Source of the DNA: Rhizobium sp. NRK18
GTDB lineage: Bacteria; Pseudomonadota; Alphaproteobacteria; Rhizobiales; Rhizobiaceae
Assembly: GCF_024385575.1 (NCBI RefSeq)
Contig: NZ_JANFMV010000004.1
Coordinates: 248,001-312,000, forward strand
DNA length: 64,000 nt
Direction of reading: 5' to 3'
The notes beneath the pieces are model-generated. The model did no database searches and had not been told where the DNA came from. It saw only the letters and a list, made by a program, of their open reading frames with translations. Positions 49,141-58,384 of this stretch are shown one piece after another; positions within the stretch are counted from its first letter, which is position 1; each line of letters starts with the position of its first letter. Position numbers and translations under genes: made by a program.

Positions 49141-50481
49141 TTACGAGTTCTGGATCTTCGGCGCGGGCAGTTGTCCAGCTCCCAGATTGCCCTGGCTTGA
49201 AATCTGTTCGCTGCCGATCCAATACGGTCTCAGGGCCGTCCGGATATGGGCGTGGATGAGGTTGGAAAACAGCCGGCTGCGCCGATCCAAGGCCCAAGCT
49301 ATTTCATCCGCCGCAAAATATTGCGAGAGAGCCGGTCGCGTCAGCACGCTGGCCGCGGCATCGATGCGATCGCCAAGCTCCGACACGGCCTTTTGGGCCA
49401 ACGGATGCGCCCAGTAATAGCGGATGCGATCGGCGTAACCGAAATGCCGCATCAACCGCAGGGCATTGTCGTCCGCTTCGCGATAGTGACCGGCCCAGAA
49501 TTTCGGCTCCGCACGCATGAGCCCATCCATGACCTGCGAGATATGCGGGCTGCCTGTGAGCCATCCATCCAGGTGGGACAGCGCATATATGGCTTCCCGA
49601 TAGGCATAGGTTAGAGCCGGCCCGACCTTCAACACCGCAAAGTGACGGGCGGCAAGATCGGGATAAACCTCGGCACGCTGATAGTCGGTGGAATGTGCTT
49701 CGAACGCCATGTCCGGAAAATCCTCCAGGATAGCACTCAACCGATCAGGCGCGCTGCAATCGAAATGATCAATGTGATCCGGTCCAAACTCGAGACCCGG
49801 CTGGACCACCAGCGCCCGCACCCTGCCCCACACCTCGGCGATCCCTTCGCGCTCGAAAGCAGCCCTGTGCACGTCGATCGTGCGGCGCGCACGCGCCGGG
49901 TCCGTGGGTATGATGGCAGCGTGCTCCATTCTTGAGCCGCCGGGTGGTGGAACCTCCGTGCCGATGACATAGCTCAACGTCGGCCCGCCGGCGGACTCGT
50001 CTTCACAGACGCGCGCAAGTCTGGCCGCTCGTGTGGCAACTTCCTCGTCCGGCAATTGAGCCGCCTCACCCCGGCATCCCTCGGAGCAATCCAGATGAAT
50101 CTTGGTGAAACCGGCACGGACATAGGAGCGTACCATGTCCTCGGCCATCGCCATGGCTTTCTCCGATGGTCGGTCACGCCAGGCCTGCGGGCCAAGATGG
50201 TCTCCACCAAACAGGATGCGGCCTGTCGAGCAGCCGCTTCTGGCCGCTATGTCTGTCACGAAGGCGATGAAGTCTGCCGGCTGCATACCTGTGTAGCCGC
50301 CAAACTGATTGACCTGATTGCTGGTAGCCTCGACAATGATCGGCGAAGCCAGCTCCTCTGCAAGGTCAAGCGATGCGGCAATGACATCCGGATGAGCGGA
50401 GCAAACCGACACAAAGGAAAAGTCACCCTGCAATCGGTTGCGTCGTATGCCTTTGTCCAGATTGTACCCTGAATCGTTCAT
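49141..50481 (-). CDS. GatZ/KbaZ/AgaZ-family protein (tagatose-bisphosphate aldolase subunit-like)
   Basis: The 446-residue protein has the family stretches GIRRNRLQGDFSFVSVCSAHP-type N-terminus, LASPIIVEATSNQVNQFGGYTGM, ILFGGDHLGPQAWR and KIHLDCSEGC. In enteric bacteria GatZ/KbaZ is the non-catalytic partner of the GatY/KbaY aldolase; AgaZ-type members have been proposed to phosphorylate tagatose 6-phosphate. No GatY-like gene is in the window, which favours the second role. The start overlaps the stop of the SIS-domain gene (50481). It is the last gene of a long minus-strand sugar operon beginning at 57206. Confidence 0.87.
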   Translation of the reverse strand: MNDSGYNLDKGIRRNRLQGDFSFVSVCSAHPDVIAASLDLAEELASPIIVEATSNQVNQFGGYTGMQPADFIAFVTDIAARSGCSTGRILFGGDHLGPQAWRDRPSEKAMAMAEDMVRSYVRAGFTKIHLDCSEGCRGEAAQLPDEEVATRAARLARVCEDESAGGPTLSYVIGTEVPPPGGSRMEHAAIIPTDPARARRTIDVHRAAFEREGIAEVWGRVRALVVQPGLEFGPDHIDHFDCSAPDRLSAILEDFPDMAFEAHSTDYQRAEVYPDLAARHFAVLKVGPALTYAYREAIYALSHLDGWLTGSPHISQVMDGLMRAEPKFWAGHYREADDNALRLMRHFGYADRIRYYWAHPLAQKAVSELGDRIDAAASVLTRPALSQYFAADEIAWALDRRSRLFSNLIHAHIRTALRPYWIGSEQISSQGNLGAGQLPAPKIQNS

Positions 50482-51572
50482 TAGGCCGCCCACGGATAGA
50501 TGGTGATACCGGATACGACCCGTGACAGGGTTCCGCCGGCAAAGGGATTGTCGACATCGAGGCCAAGGGACGCCGACCAGCGGACCGCCCAGACCTGGGC
50601 GACCAGCACATAGAGTGCCGCGATCGCGCGCGGTTCGCCAATGGCCGGTATGCTTATGTCGCAACCCGACGCGCCAAGCGTGGTCACAACACATTGGGGA
50701 TACTGGCTGCGCAGCTCGGCGGCGACATCATGATCGTATCGGGCCGTGTGCGCGTCCGGATGGATCATCACGGCGACATGGGTTCCCGGCAGCACGGATG
50801 CCTTCGGTCCATGACGGAAGCCCAGTGGGCTGTCCCATTGCGCCAGAACCTCGCCGGCGGTCAGTTCCAGAACCTTAAGCGATGCCTCTCGCGCGAGGCC
50901 CTTCAAAGGCCCTGCCCCGAGAACTACGAAACGCGAGGGGCAAGCCGGACCGTCCAACGTCGAGAGCTCCCCGAGTATCTTTTCCGCGGCATCGGCCAGC
51001 GCGGGCATTGTCTTGGCCGCATCGAAGCTGTTGTCGAGGCAGGCAAGCGCCGACAGCAACATGGTGGTGAAGCTTGATGTCATCGCGAAGCCGCGGTCGT
51101 GGGTATCCTCGGGCAATAGCAGGATACGCTGCTCGCCGGGGCCGGAAACCGAGCGTCTTGCCAGCGCTCCGTCCGGATTGCAGGTTACATGCAGGCGATG
51201 AGCGTCGGGCATCACCTGATCCAGCAGGTGCAGCATGCCGATAGTCTCGGAACTGTCTCCGCTGCGTCCGAACTGAACGACCAGAACATCCTTGCCCTGC
51301 CGGACGAAATCCGCCGGACATGCGACGAAATCGGTCGTAGCCACCGCGCGGACAACGGGATTGCCAGCCAGATTGCATGGTACGGAGGAGAGAATGTCGC
51401 CGATGAAGGCGGACGTACCCGCACCACAAAGCCAGATTTCCCTGACGCCAATCCTTTCGATCCAATCACGGATTTCCGCCGCCTGTTCAACAAGGTCATC
51501 TGCCCAGGCGCGCCATATGCCGGGCTGCTTGAGGATTTCAGTCCAGGTTGCTGAAGGGTGTTTGAAGGTCAT
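50481..51572 (-). CDS. agaS: SIS-domain sugar isomerase/deaminase (AgaS-like)
   Basis: The 363-residue protein has two SIS domains, with WLCGAGTSAFIGD and VVQFGRSGDSSETIGM as the phosphosugar-binding loops and ASLKVLELTAGEVLAQWDSPLGFRHGPK in the second domain. These match AgaS, the galactosamine-6-phosphate deaminase/isomerase that yields tagatose 6-phosphate. It is coupled to the GatZ-like gene by a one-base overlap, and this pair recurs in GalNAc/GalN pathways. The AgaS assignment is by domain and context; a GlmS-like isomerase would need a glutaminase domain, which is absent. Confidence 0.87.
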   Translation of the reverse strand: MTFKHPSATWTEILKQPGIWRAWADDLVEQAAEIRDWIERIGVREIWLCGAGTSAFIGDILSSVPCNLAGNPVVRAVATTDFVACPADFVRQGKDVLVVQFGRSGDSSETIGMLHLLDQVMPDAHRLHVTCNPDGALARRSVSGPGEQRILLLPEDTHDRGFAMTSSFTTMLLSALACLDNSFDAAKTMPALADAAEKILGELSTLDGPACPSRFVVLGAGPLKGLAREASLKVLELTAGEVLAQWDSPLGFRHGPKASVLPGTHVAVMIHPDAHTARYDHDVAAELRSQYPQCVVTTLGASGCDISIPAIGEPRAIAALYVLVAQVWAVRWSASLGLDVDNPFAGGTLSRVVSGITIYPWAA

Positions 51573-51632
51573 GACGTCATTCTTTCATAAGTACTCTTTT
51601 GGACGGCTAGTCTCGACCAGGCGGCAGACACC

Positions 51633-52742
51633 TCATATGGCCTTCTGCATCATGGTCACCGGGACGGATGGCAGAAGCCGTCGACCGTCCTTCGCGTCGA
51701 AGACGTGGCCCGTATTCGGCTTTGGTGCGATCGTCAGCATTTGTCCGGAGCGTAGGTCGTAGCGCTCGTGCAGAAGGAGGCAGATGGACGCTTCGCCGAC
51801 TATTGCGGGATTCCTCAGCATGACGATCGTGTCTCCGCCGGTTGGCTCGATCACGTCAATTTCGAAGGAAAGTCCCGTGTCGGACGGCAGCAATTGCTCG
51901 GGACGAAGGCCGAGATGCACCGCCTGGCCGGCCTCTCCGGCGACTGGGGCCGGCAGGGTTAGCACGCTGCCATCGGCCAGAACCACGTTTTGCCTGTCCG
52001 CGCCAAGGGTCCCATTGATGAAGTTCATCGAGGGCGACCCGAGGAAACCTGCGACAAATTCATTGGCCGGTTCGTCATAGAGATCGATCGGCTTGCCGAT
52101 CTGTTCCACCCGGCCGTCCCGCATCACGACGATACGGTCGCCGAGTGTCATTGCCTCCACCTGGTCATGGGTGACATAAATCATCGTCGCCTTAAGACGA
52201 TTGTGCATCTGCTTGATTTCGGTCCGCATCTGGACGCGAAGCTTTGCATCGAGATTGGAAAGCGGTTCGTCGAACAGGAACAGGGCCGGCTCGCGTACCA
52301 CGGCTCGGCCCATGGCGACGCGTTGGCGCTGTCCACCCGAAAGCTGTCTCGGATAGCGGTCCAGCAAATGCGAAAGGCCAAGGCTTTTGGCGGCGACATC
52401 GACCCTGGCGTTGCGCTCCTTCTCACCGACATTCCTGAGCTTCAGCGAAAAGCCCATGTTGTCGCGTACGGTCATGTGCGGATAGAGAGCGTAGTTCTGA
52501 AAGACCATCGCAATGTCGCGGTTCTTCGCCGGGATATTGTTCACGACCTTTCCGCCGAAGGAGATGATGCCCGAGGTTATGCTCTCCAGCCCGGCGATCA
52601 TCCGCAGCAGGGTTGACTTGCCACATCCCGAGGGCCCGACGAGCACAACGAACTCGCCGCTGTTCATGTCGATATCCAGCCCATGGAGCGCGGCCTGGAT
52701 GCCGTATGACTTGCGCAGTTGTGAAATCTTGACATCGGTCAT
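51633..52742 (-). CDS. CUT1-type ABC transporter ATP-binding protein (UgpC/MalK-like)
   Basis: The 369-residue ATPase has Walker A GPSGCGKST, Q loop MVFQNYALYPHMTVRDN, signature LSGGQRQRVAMGRA, Walker B LFLFDEPLSNLD, H loop VTHDQVEA and a C-terminal TOBE domain (LGLRPEQLL). It powers the sugar permeases encoded at 54114-55915. It lies between the SIS-domain gene and the GH4 glycosidase gene on the minus strand. Such MalK-type ATPases can serve several CUT1 importers. Confidence 0.93.
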   Translation of the reverse strand: MTDVKISQLRKSYGIQAALHGLDIDMNSGEFVVLVGPSGCGKSTLLRMIAGLESITSGIISFGGKVVNNIPAKNRDIAMVFQNYALYPHMTVRDNMGFSLKLRNVGEKERNARVDVAAKSLGLSHLLDRYPRQLSGGQRQRVAMGRAVVREPALFLFDEPLSNLDAKLRVQMRTEIKQMHNRLKATMIYVTHDQVEAMTLGDRIVVMRDGRVEQIGKPIDLYDEPANEFVAGFLGSPSMNFINGTLGADRQNVVLADGSVLTLPAPVAGEAGQAVHLGLRPEQLLPSDTGLSFEIDVIEPTGGDTIVMLRNPAIVGEASICLLLHERYDLRSGQMLTIAPKPNTGHVFDAKDGRRLLPSVPVTMMQKAI

Positions 52743-52773
52743 GAGCGTTTTCCGAATGTGGTCATTGATGTTT

Positions 52774-54090
52774 TCAGGAGAGCGGGGGCACCATGCTGCC
52801 GTGGGCTTCGATCATGTCGCTGACGAGAGCCGCGATCTGGTCGGGCGCCAGCTCCGAGGACGTGTGCGGATCGAGCATCGCCGCCTGCTCGACATAGTGG
52901 CGTTTACCGGTCAACGCGGCCAGAACAGTCAGCTCCTGAACATTGGTGCTCAGACGAATGACCGCTGCGAGCTCGGCAGGAAGATCACCAACCTTGATCG
53001 GCTGGATGCCGTTGCGGTCGACATGGCAAGGCACCTCGACCGCCGCCTCGTAGGGCAGATTGCCGATCAGGCCGTGATTGACAACGTTGCCGTAGATCAG
53101 CTCCGGTTCGTTTGTCACCATGGCGTTGAGAATTGCCGAGGCATATTCGTCGGAGCGGCACACCTCGATGGGCTTGTCGCCCTCCAGATCCTTGCGCTGC
53201 TGCGCCCATTCGCCCAGTCGCCTTTCGCAACGACGCGGATATTCGTCCAGCGGAATGTTCAGCCTGCCGATCAGGTCCTCATGGCCGCGCTTGATGTACC
53301 ACGGCACATATTCGGAGAAATGCTCGGAGGATTCGGTGACGAAATACCCGAAACGCCGCAACATGTCGAAGCGCACACGATCGTCATCCGGCACCTTGTC
53401 GGACGCGGCCAACGCCTTGAGACGCGGATAAAGATCCTCGAAGGAGCCGTCTGGAAGCCGTTTGCCGTATTTCAGCATGAAGGCGACGTGATTGATGCCT
53501 GCCGACACATAATCGATGTCGCGGATATCCTCGCCGAGGCATTCGGCCAGATGTTGGGCTGTGTGCTGAACCGAATGGCAAAGCCCGACGGTGCGGATTT
53601 CGGGGGCCAGTTTCGCAACGGCCCAGCAGTTCATTGCCATCGGATTGACGTAGTTCATCAGCAGCGCATCGGGGCAGAGGTCCTGCATGTCTTCACAGAT
53701 CCCCTTCAGCACTGGAATGGTGCGCAGCGCCCGGAAGATGCCGCCGATGCCAAGTGTATCGGCAATGGTCTGGCGCAAGCCGTATTTCTTGGGAATCTCA
53801 AAGTCGATGACCGTCGACGGGCGATAGCCACCCACCTGGAACATCAGGATCACGAAGCGGGCGCCCTTCAGCGCGACACGCCGATCCATCGTCGCCTCGA
53901 CGCGGACATTCGAAAGCTTCAAGGCTTCGCAGATGCGCCGGGTTACGATCTCGGACGTCGAAAGCCGGTCGCCGTCGATGTCGTGCAGGCTGATCGTGCA
54001 ATCTGCGAAGGCCGGGCGGCTGAGAATGTCGCCGAGAATGTTCTGGGCAAACACCGTGCTGCCGGCGCCGATAAGGGTAATCTTGGTCAA
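52774..54090 (-). CDS. GH4 glycosidase, alpha-galactosidase (MelA)-like
   Basis: The 438-residue protein has the NAD+-binding N-terminus KITLIGAGSTVFAQNILGDIL, SLHDIDGDRL, the MNYVNPMAMN substrate-binding segment and the Mn2+ ligands in GLCHSVQ (Cys) and INHVAF (His). GH4 enzymes use NAD+ and a metal for redox-assisted cleavage of alpha-glycosides. The nearest family type is alpha-galactosidase MelA; an alpha-N-acetylgalactosaminidase-like role would suit AgaS. No ATG fits: a TTG at 54090 with GGAG 8 bases upstream is taken as start, GTG at 54099 being the alternative. It is cytoplasmic, acting on the imported glycoside. Confidence 0.87.
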   Translation of the reverse strand: MTKITLIGAGSTVFAQNILGDILSRPAFADCTISLHDIDGDRLSTSEIVTRRICEALKLSNVRVEATMDRRVALKGARFVILMFQVGGYRPSTVIDFEIPKKYGLRQTIADTLGIGGIFRALRTIPVLKGICEDMQDLCPDALLMNYVNPMAMNCWAVAKLAPEIRTVGLCHSVQHTAQHLAECLGEDIRDIDYVSAGINHVAFMLKYGKRLPDGSFEDLYPRLKALAASDKVPDDDRVRFDMLRRFGYFVTESSEHFSEYVPWYIKRGHEDLIGRLNIPLDEYPRRCERRLGEWAQQRKDLEGDKPIEVCRSDEYASAILNAMVTNEPELIYGNVVNHGLIGNLPYEAAVEVPCHVDRNGIQPIKVGDLPAELAAVIRLSTNVQELTVLAALTGKRHYVEQAAMLDPHTSSELAPDQIAALVSDMIEAHGSMVPPLS

Positions 54091-54113
54091 TGCGGTCACT
54101 CCGTACGGATGGG

Positions 54114-54974
54114 CTACTTGCCTGCGCCGGCCATCAGGCCATTGAGCAGGAAACGATTGAGAAACATGACGACCAGCGCCGGTGGGATCATTGCCAGGAT
54201 GCCCGCGGCATTGATCAGGCCGTAGTCGACGTAGTTCTTGGTGGCGAATTCGGGAATCAGCACGGTCAGCGGCTTGGTCGCGGCTGTCGGCGCAAAGACG
54301 AGCGGGACCGAGAATTGCCCCCATGCGCCAAGGAAGGTCAGGATCGCTGCCGCGATCAGGCCCGGCGCGGCGAGTGGCATGACGATGCGCACCATGGTGT
54401 AGATCCGACCGGCGCCATCGAGATAGGCGGCCTCCTCGATCGACAGCGGCAGCGACTCATAGACCGAGCGCATCAGCCACATGGCGAGCGGCAGATAGGC
54501 CGAGATGTAGATCAGGATGATGCCGGTATAGGTATCGACGAGATGCAGGCTCACCATCATACGGTAGAGCGGGATCAACACCGTGTAACCCGGGACGGCC
54601 AGGGTGGCGACGATCATGTAGAAGACAAGATCACGACCGGGAAAGCGCATGCGCACCGCCGCATAGGCCGCAAGCGCTGCAATCGCCGTCGTCAGGATCG
54701 TCGCGCCGCCCGCAAGGACGAGACTGTTGACCAGGGCGCGAAGAAAATCATGCCATATCCCGGTCTCGTCCGGCAGGCCGATCAGGCCACCGACGAGTTT
54801 GCGATAATGTTCGAATGTAATTGTCGGCGGCACCAGATTGATCGGCGACGTTGCGATATCGCGCGGTTTCATCAGGCTTGTGGCAAGCGCCCAGTAGATG
54901 GGGCCGAGCGACCAGATCAGGAGCACGATCGCAGCCAGGCGCTGGCCCAGTCCACGCAAGAGAAATGAAACCAT
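54114..54974 (-). CDS. CUT1-type sugar ABC transporter permease (second permease)
   Basis: The 286-residue membrane protein has an N-terminal segment (RLAAIVLLIWSLGPIYWALATSLM) typical of the MalG-like permeases, six hydrophobic segments and the EAA loop IEEAAYLDGAGRIYTMVRIVMPLAAPG. Its start overlaps the stop of the other permease (ATGA at 54974). It would import a sugar together with the permease at 54974-55915 and the binding protein at 55941. The exact sugar is unknown. Confidence 0.92.
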   Translation of the reverse strand: MVSFLLRGLGQRLAAIVLLIWSLGPIYWALATSLMKPRDIATSPINLVPPTITFEHYRKLVGGLIGLPDETGIWHDFLRALVNSLVLAGGATILTTAIAALAAYAAVRMRFPGRDLVFYMIVATLAVPGYTVLIPLYRMMVSLHLVDTYTGIILIYISAYLPLAMWLMRSVYESLPLSIEEAAYLDGAGRIYTMVRIVMPLAAPGLIAAAILTFLGAWGQFSVPLVFAPTAATKPLTVLIPEFATKNYVDYGLINAAGILAMIPPALVVMFLNRFLLNGLMAGAGK

Positions 54975-55915
54975 CAGTCGAACCTCGTTTCGCGGTAGAT
55001 CCGCCGGACGTAGACGGCCGATACGAGGATCGACACCAGCATCACCGTGATCGACATCGCCATGCCGTAGGAGAACTTGAGATCCTGGAACGCCGTCATG
55101 TAGATCTGGCCCTGGATGGGCCGCGTGATCGCGCTCGCCTTCGCGAGGATCCATGCTTCGTCGAAAATGTTGAACGCCGTGATCGTCGACTGCGTCAGCG
55201 CAATGCCGAGCGCGCCCGCAATCAGCGGCAGCGTTATCATCGTCAGGCGGCGGATCTTGCCGGCACCATCGACTTCCGCCGCCTCATACAATTCGCGCGG
55301 GATGGTCTGCAGGGCGGCGAGCAGGATCACGGCATTGAGCGGCATCATGCGCCAGACATGGACGAGAGTTACCAGCAGCAGTGCTGTTGCCTGATCGTTC
55401 ATCCAGACATGGGGCTGGTCGATAAGGCCGAAACGCAACAGCAAACCGTTGAGAAGACCGTAATGCGGATTGTATATCCACGACCAGACCATGGCGTTGA
55501 CCACAGGCGGCAGGGCCCAGGGCAGGATGACGGCAGCGAGAAGCCAGCGCCGCCCGCTCTTCATGCCGTTAAGCAGCAGCGCACTGAGGAGGCCAAGGAT
55601 CAACTCCATAACCACCGCCATCACCACGTAGAACCAGGTGTTCCACCAGGCATTTCGCACATCCGGATCGGCGAACATGCGCGTGTAGTTTTGCAAGCCC
55701 ACGAAAGGCTGGCCGGGCAACATGGGTGTCACGCGGTGAAAACTGTCCCATGCCGTGAGCAGTACCGGCATGAAAACGAAGGCAGCCATCAGAAGTATGA
55801 CGGGCGTGGCGAGGGCTATTCCCAGGCTCGCGTCGCTGGCGACCAACTGGCGCCACGTCCGCTTTTCACCCTCCTGGAAGGATGGGGCCGTCATCGCGAC
55901 CTCGCTCTTACTCAT
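54974..55915 (-). CDS. CUT1-type sugar ABC transporter permease (first permease)
   Basis: The 313-residue membrane protein is MalF/UgpA-like, with membrane segments such as IALATPVILLMAAFVFMPVLL and the EAA loop LYEAAEVDGAGKIRRLTMITLPLIAG. The ATG at 55915 has GGAGG 7 bases upstream; the frame starts at 55936 without better signals. It lies 25 bp after the binding-protein stop and overlaps the second permease, so all are co-transcribed. It forms the heterodimeric channel with the second permease. Confidence 0.92.
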   Translation of the reverse strand: MSKSEVAMTAPSFQEGEKRTWRQLVASDASLGIALATPVILLMAAFVFMPVLLTAWDSFHRVTPMLPGQPFVGLQNYTRMFADPDVRNAWWNTWFYVVMAVVMELILGLLSALLLNGMKSGRRWLLAAVILPWALPPVVNAMVWSWIYNPHYGLLNGLLLRFGLIDQPHVWMNDQATALLLVTLVHVWRMMPLNAVILLAALQTIPRELYEAAEVDGAGKIRRLTMITLPLIAGALGIALTQSTITAFNIFDEAWILAKASAITRPIQGQIYMTAFQDLKFSYGMAMSITVMLVSILVSAVYVRRIYRETRFD

Positions 55916-55940
55916 CCGGCTGCCTCCGTCAGTCACCTGG

Positions 55941-57206
55941 TCAATTCCCGTTCATCGCAGACTTCGCGGCCTTGGCGATGGACGCGATAGCATCGGGAAC
56001 GGTCATCTGGCCGGTGGCCACCGCGTTGACGGCGGATGCCGCCGCATTCGAGAATGGCGGATACCAAGGCGGCGTACCTTCGGCGAACAGCGGATTGACC
56101 GACGAGACCTGCTCGACGATTGCGTCACCACTTTCCAGCTTCCCCTTGCCGTTGAGGTCCATCAGGGCGTCTTTGCGCGTGGGCAGCGTGCCGTGCTCAA
56201 GATAGGACTGGACCTGAGCGTCCTTGCCCATCACGTAGTTGATGAACTTCAGCGCATCTTCCTTGTTCGTGGACGCAGCCGGAATTGCGAGTGCCTCCGG
56301 AAGGCCATAGGTCTCGGTCTTTCCTGTGACATTGGGAACCACGGCGCCGGCGCTGTTGCCCGCCACGCGGGATTTTTCCTTGTCGTTGTAAGTCGCAAGC
56401 GGACCCGGGCCATCGGAGAGAATGAAGCTGATGTCACCAGCCTTGAAGGCTTCACGAACCTCCGGATTGCCATAGGCAGTGGAGGCCGGGTCGATCAGGC
56501 CGTCATCGATCGCCTGCTTGATGAATTGCAGCGCCTTGTATCCGCCGGAAGAGGGATCGGTGAACGCCGGTTCTCCGTTGGCGTCAAACAGCGTGCCGCC
56601 ATACATCATGGTGATCAGGTACCAGGCGGTGGACGTCGCCTCGCCGACGGAAAGCGGCAGTCCGAAGGGGTACTTCGTGATGCCCTTTTCCTTGATCGCC
56701 TTGCCGGCCGCCAGCAGCTCGTCCATCGTGCGCGGAACCTTGTCGATCCCCGCCTTCTTCAGGTGATCGGTATTGACCACCATCATCTTGAAATCATTGT
56801 TATAAGGAGCACCGACGATCTTACCGTCATATTTGAAGATCGGCAGCACGGAAATCTCGTCGAGCGCAGATTGCTCGACCTTGCCGTCCAGCGGCTCGAG
56901 CCAGCCGGCAGCGCCGAACTGACCGACCCACGACCAGTCGAGCTCGATTACGTCGGCCGGCGCCGTACCCGCGACGAGCGCGGTAATGATGCGGGTATGA
57001 AGCTGATCCCACGCAAGCGTCTGCTGATCGACATGGATGCCGGTATCCTTCTCGAAGGCCTGCAGGACATCGGGAGCATAACCGTCACCGGGCAGCAGAA
57101 CCGTGATGTCGCCAGCCAGGGCCGGCAGTGCGAAAAGGCTGGCGGCAAGCGCGAGCGACAGTCTCCGCAAACTGCGCCGATGCACGCCTTGAAACTCAAT
57201 TCTCAT
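55941..57206 (-). CDS. Sugar ABC transporter extracellular substrate-binding protein (family 1)
   Basis: The 421-residue protein has a signal peptide (RRLSLALAASLFALPALAG) and the family 1 core: DITVLLPGDGYAPDVLQAFEKDTGIHVD, APADVIELDWSWVGQF and KFINYVMGKDAQ. It captures a sugar in the periplasm for the CUT1 permeases. GGGAG lies 6 bases before the ATG. It is the first gene of the minus-strand operon and is divergent from the DeoR regulator across a 353-bp region with TGAGC repeats, a typical location for DeoR control. Confidence 0.92.
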   Translation of the reverse strand: MRIEFQGVHRRSLRRLSLALAASLFALPALAGDITVLLPGDGYAPDVLQAFEKDTGIHVDQQTLAWDQLHTRIITALVAGTAPADVIELDWSWVGQFGAAGWLEPLDGKVEQSALDEISVLPIFKYDGKIVGAPYNNDFKMMVVNTDHLKKAGIDKVPRTMDELLAAGKAIKEKGITKYPFGLPLSVGEATSTAWYLITMMYGGTLFDANGEPAFTDPSSGGYKALQFIKQAIDDGLIDPASTAYGNPEVREAFKAGDISFILSDGPGPLATYNDKEKSRVAGNSAGAVVPNVTGKTETYGLPEALAIPAASTNKEDALKFINYVMGKDAQVQSYLEHGTLPTRKDALMDLNGKGKLESGDAIVEQVSSVNPLFAEGTPPWYPPFSNAAASAVNAVATGQMTVPDAIASIAKAAKSAMNGN

Positions 57207-57559
57207 AACTTACTCCCAGTTTTTTCGGGTTGAACAGAGCTGGTTGCCTCGTTCGAGGTTCTGGTTGCGGCGAGCCTTCTTAAGGATCCGGCCGATGACG
57301 ACAACGTGGCACAATCATTTTCGATCATCAATAGTTTTATTATTTGAGCGATAATTATTTTATTTTGAGCACGAATGAGCTCTCAAAGACCCCAAAAGCC
57401 CGAAAAATGACAATTCCCGACCGAACTGGAGAGGAATTCTGTAAATTGATGTCGAAAACCGCTACATGAGGTGAGCGATTTTGATCATTTCTCTTGACCC
57501 TTGCGAGCGGGTCGGGTTTCACTGCGATGAATTCTGCGTCAATGAATGGAGACCGAGAC
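57207..57559. other. Divergent regulatory region with phased TGAGC repeats
   Basis: No gene is recognised in this 353-bp AT-richer gap. TGAGC occurs at 57345, 57366, 57376 and 57472; the first three are spaced 21 and 10 bp, that is on one face of the helix. TTATTTGAGC and TTATTTTGAGC extend the first two. They are candidate operators for the DeoR-family regulator encoded at 57560 and for the sugar operon promoter. Confidence 0.5.
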
Positions 57560-58384
57560 ATGAAGTCCAACCGGCTGGAGGCGATCCGAAGCCATCTTTA
57601 TGCCCACGGACCGACGAGCATCAACGATCTCTCCCAGGCCATGAACGCCTCGATCGCCACGATCCGCCGCGATCTCGCCGAACTTGAAGAGGCCGGAACC
57701 GTAGATCGAGTTCATGGTGGCGCCAGGCTTGCGCAGGGGTCCAGCGTCGAAATCGACTTCGACATGAGGGAACAGCAGAGCATATCTGAGAAGCGCAGCA
57801 TCGCCACGGCCGCCTATCAGCTGATCAAGCCGCACAGTTCGGTGTTTCTCGACGCAGGCACCACGGTGCTTCAGGTTGCGAGCCTGCTGCGCATCGAGCC
57901 GGTTCCGTGCCTGGTGTTCACCAATGGACTGCGGGTGGCACAGGAGCTGTTCAACGTTCCCCGAGTGCGCATCAACCTGGTTGGCGGAAGCCTGAGAAAC
58001 GAGAATGCATCCTTCGTGGGCCCGCTTGCCGAGCAGATGTTGCACTCGATCTGGATCGATACACTGATGCTCGGCGTCGGGGCGATCGCTGACGATGGCG
58101 TGATCTACAGTATCGACAGCACCGAAGCTCGGCTCAACACCACCATGATCGAGCGGTCCAGCCGCCACATCATCCTCGCGACCGCCGGCAAGTTTGGCCA
58201 CAACGCGACTTTCGCTGTGGGCAAAGTGCCCAAGGGCGCAATCATCATCACCAGCACCCTTCTGGGCGATGAATGGCATGAACGCATTCGGGAATGGGGA
58301 TGCGAACTGATCGTGACGCGACCGGGATCGGTTCCTGCCACGCAAAATGCTGTCGAGGTGGAAAATGCTGGTCCTGGGATTTGA
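57560..58384 (+). CDS. DeoR-family transcriptional regulator
   Basis: The 274-residue regulator has an N-terminal helix-turn-helix, TSINDLSQAMNASIATIRRDLAELEEAGTVDRVHGGA at about residues 19-55, and a C-terminal DeoRC domain with KPHSSVFLDAGTTVLQVA and VGGSLRNENASFVGPLAEQML, the sugar-phosphate-sensing fold. GGAG is 8 bases before the ATG at 57560; the frame opens at a TTG at 57494 in the promoter. It is divergent from the sugar operon and overlaps the kinase gene by 20 bp. A phosphorylated amino sugar or tagatose phosphate is the likely inducer (inference). Confidence 0.92.
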   Translation: MKSNRLEAIRSHLYAHGPTSINDLSQAMNASIATIRRDLAELEEAGTVDRVHGGARLAQGSSVEIDFDMREQQSISEKRSIATAAYQLIKPHSSVFLDAGTTVLQVASLLRIEPVPCLVFTNGLRVAQELFNVPRVRINLVGGSLRNENASFVGPLAEQMLHSIWIDTLMLGVGAIADDGVIYSIDSTEARLNTTMIERSSRHIILATAGKFGHNATFAVGKVPKGAIIITSTLLGDEWHERIREWGCELIVTRPGSVPATQNAVEVENAGPGI

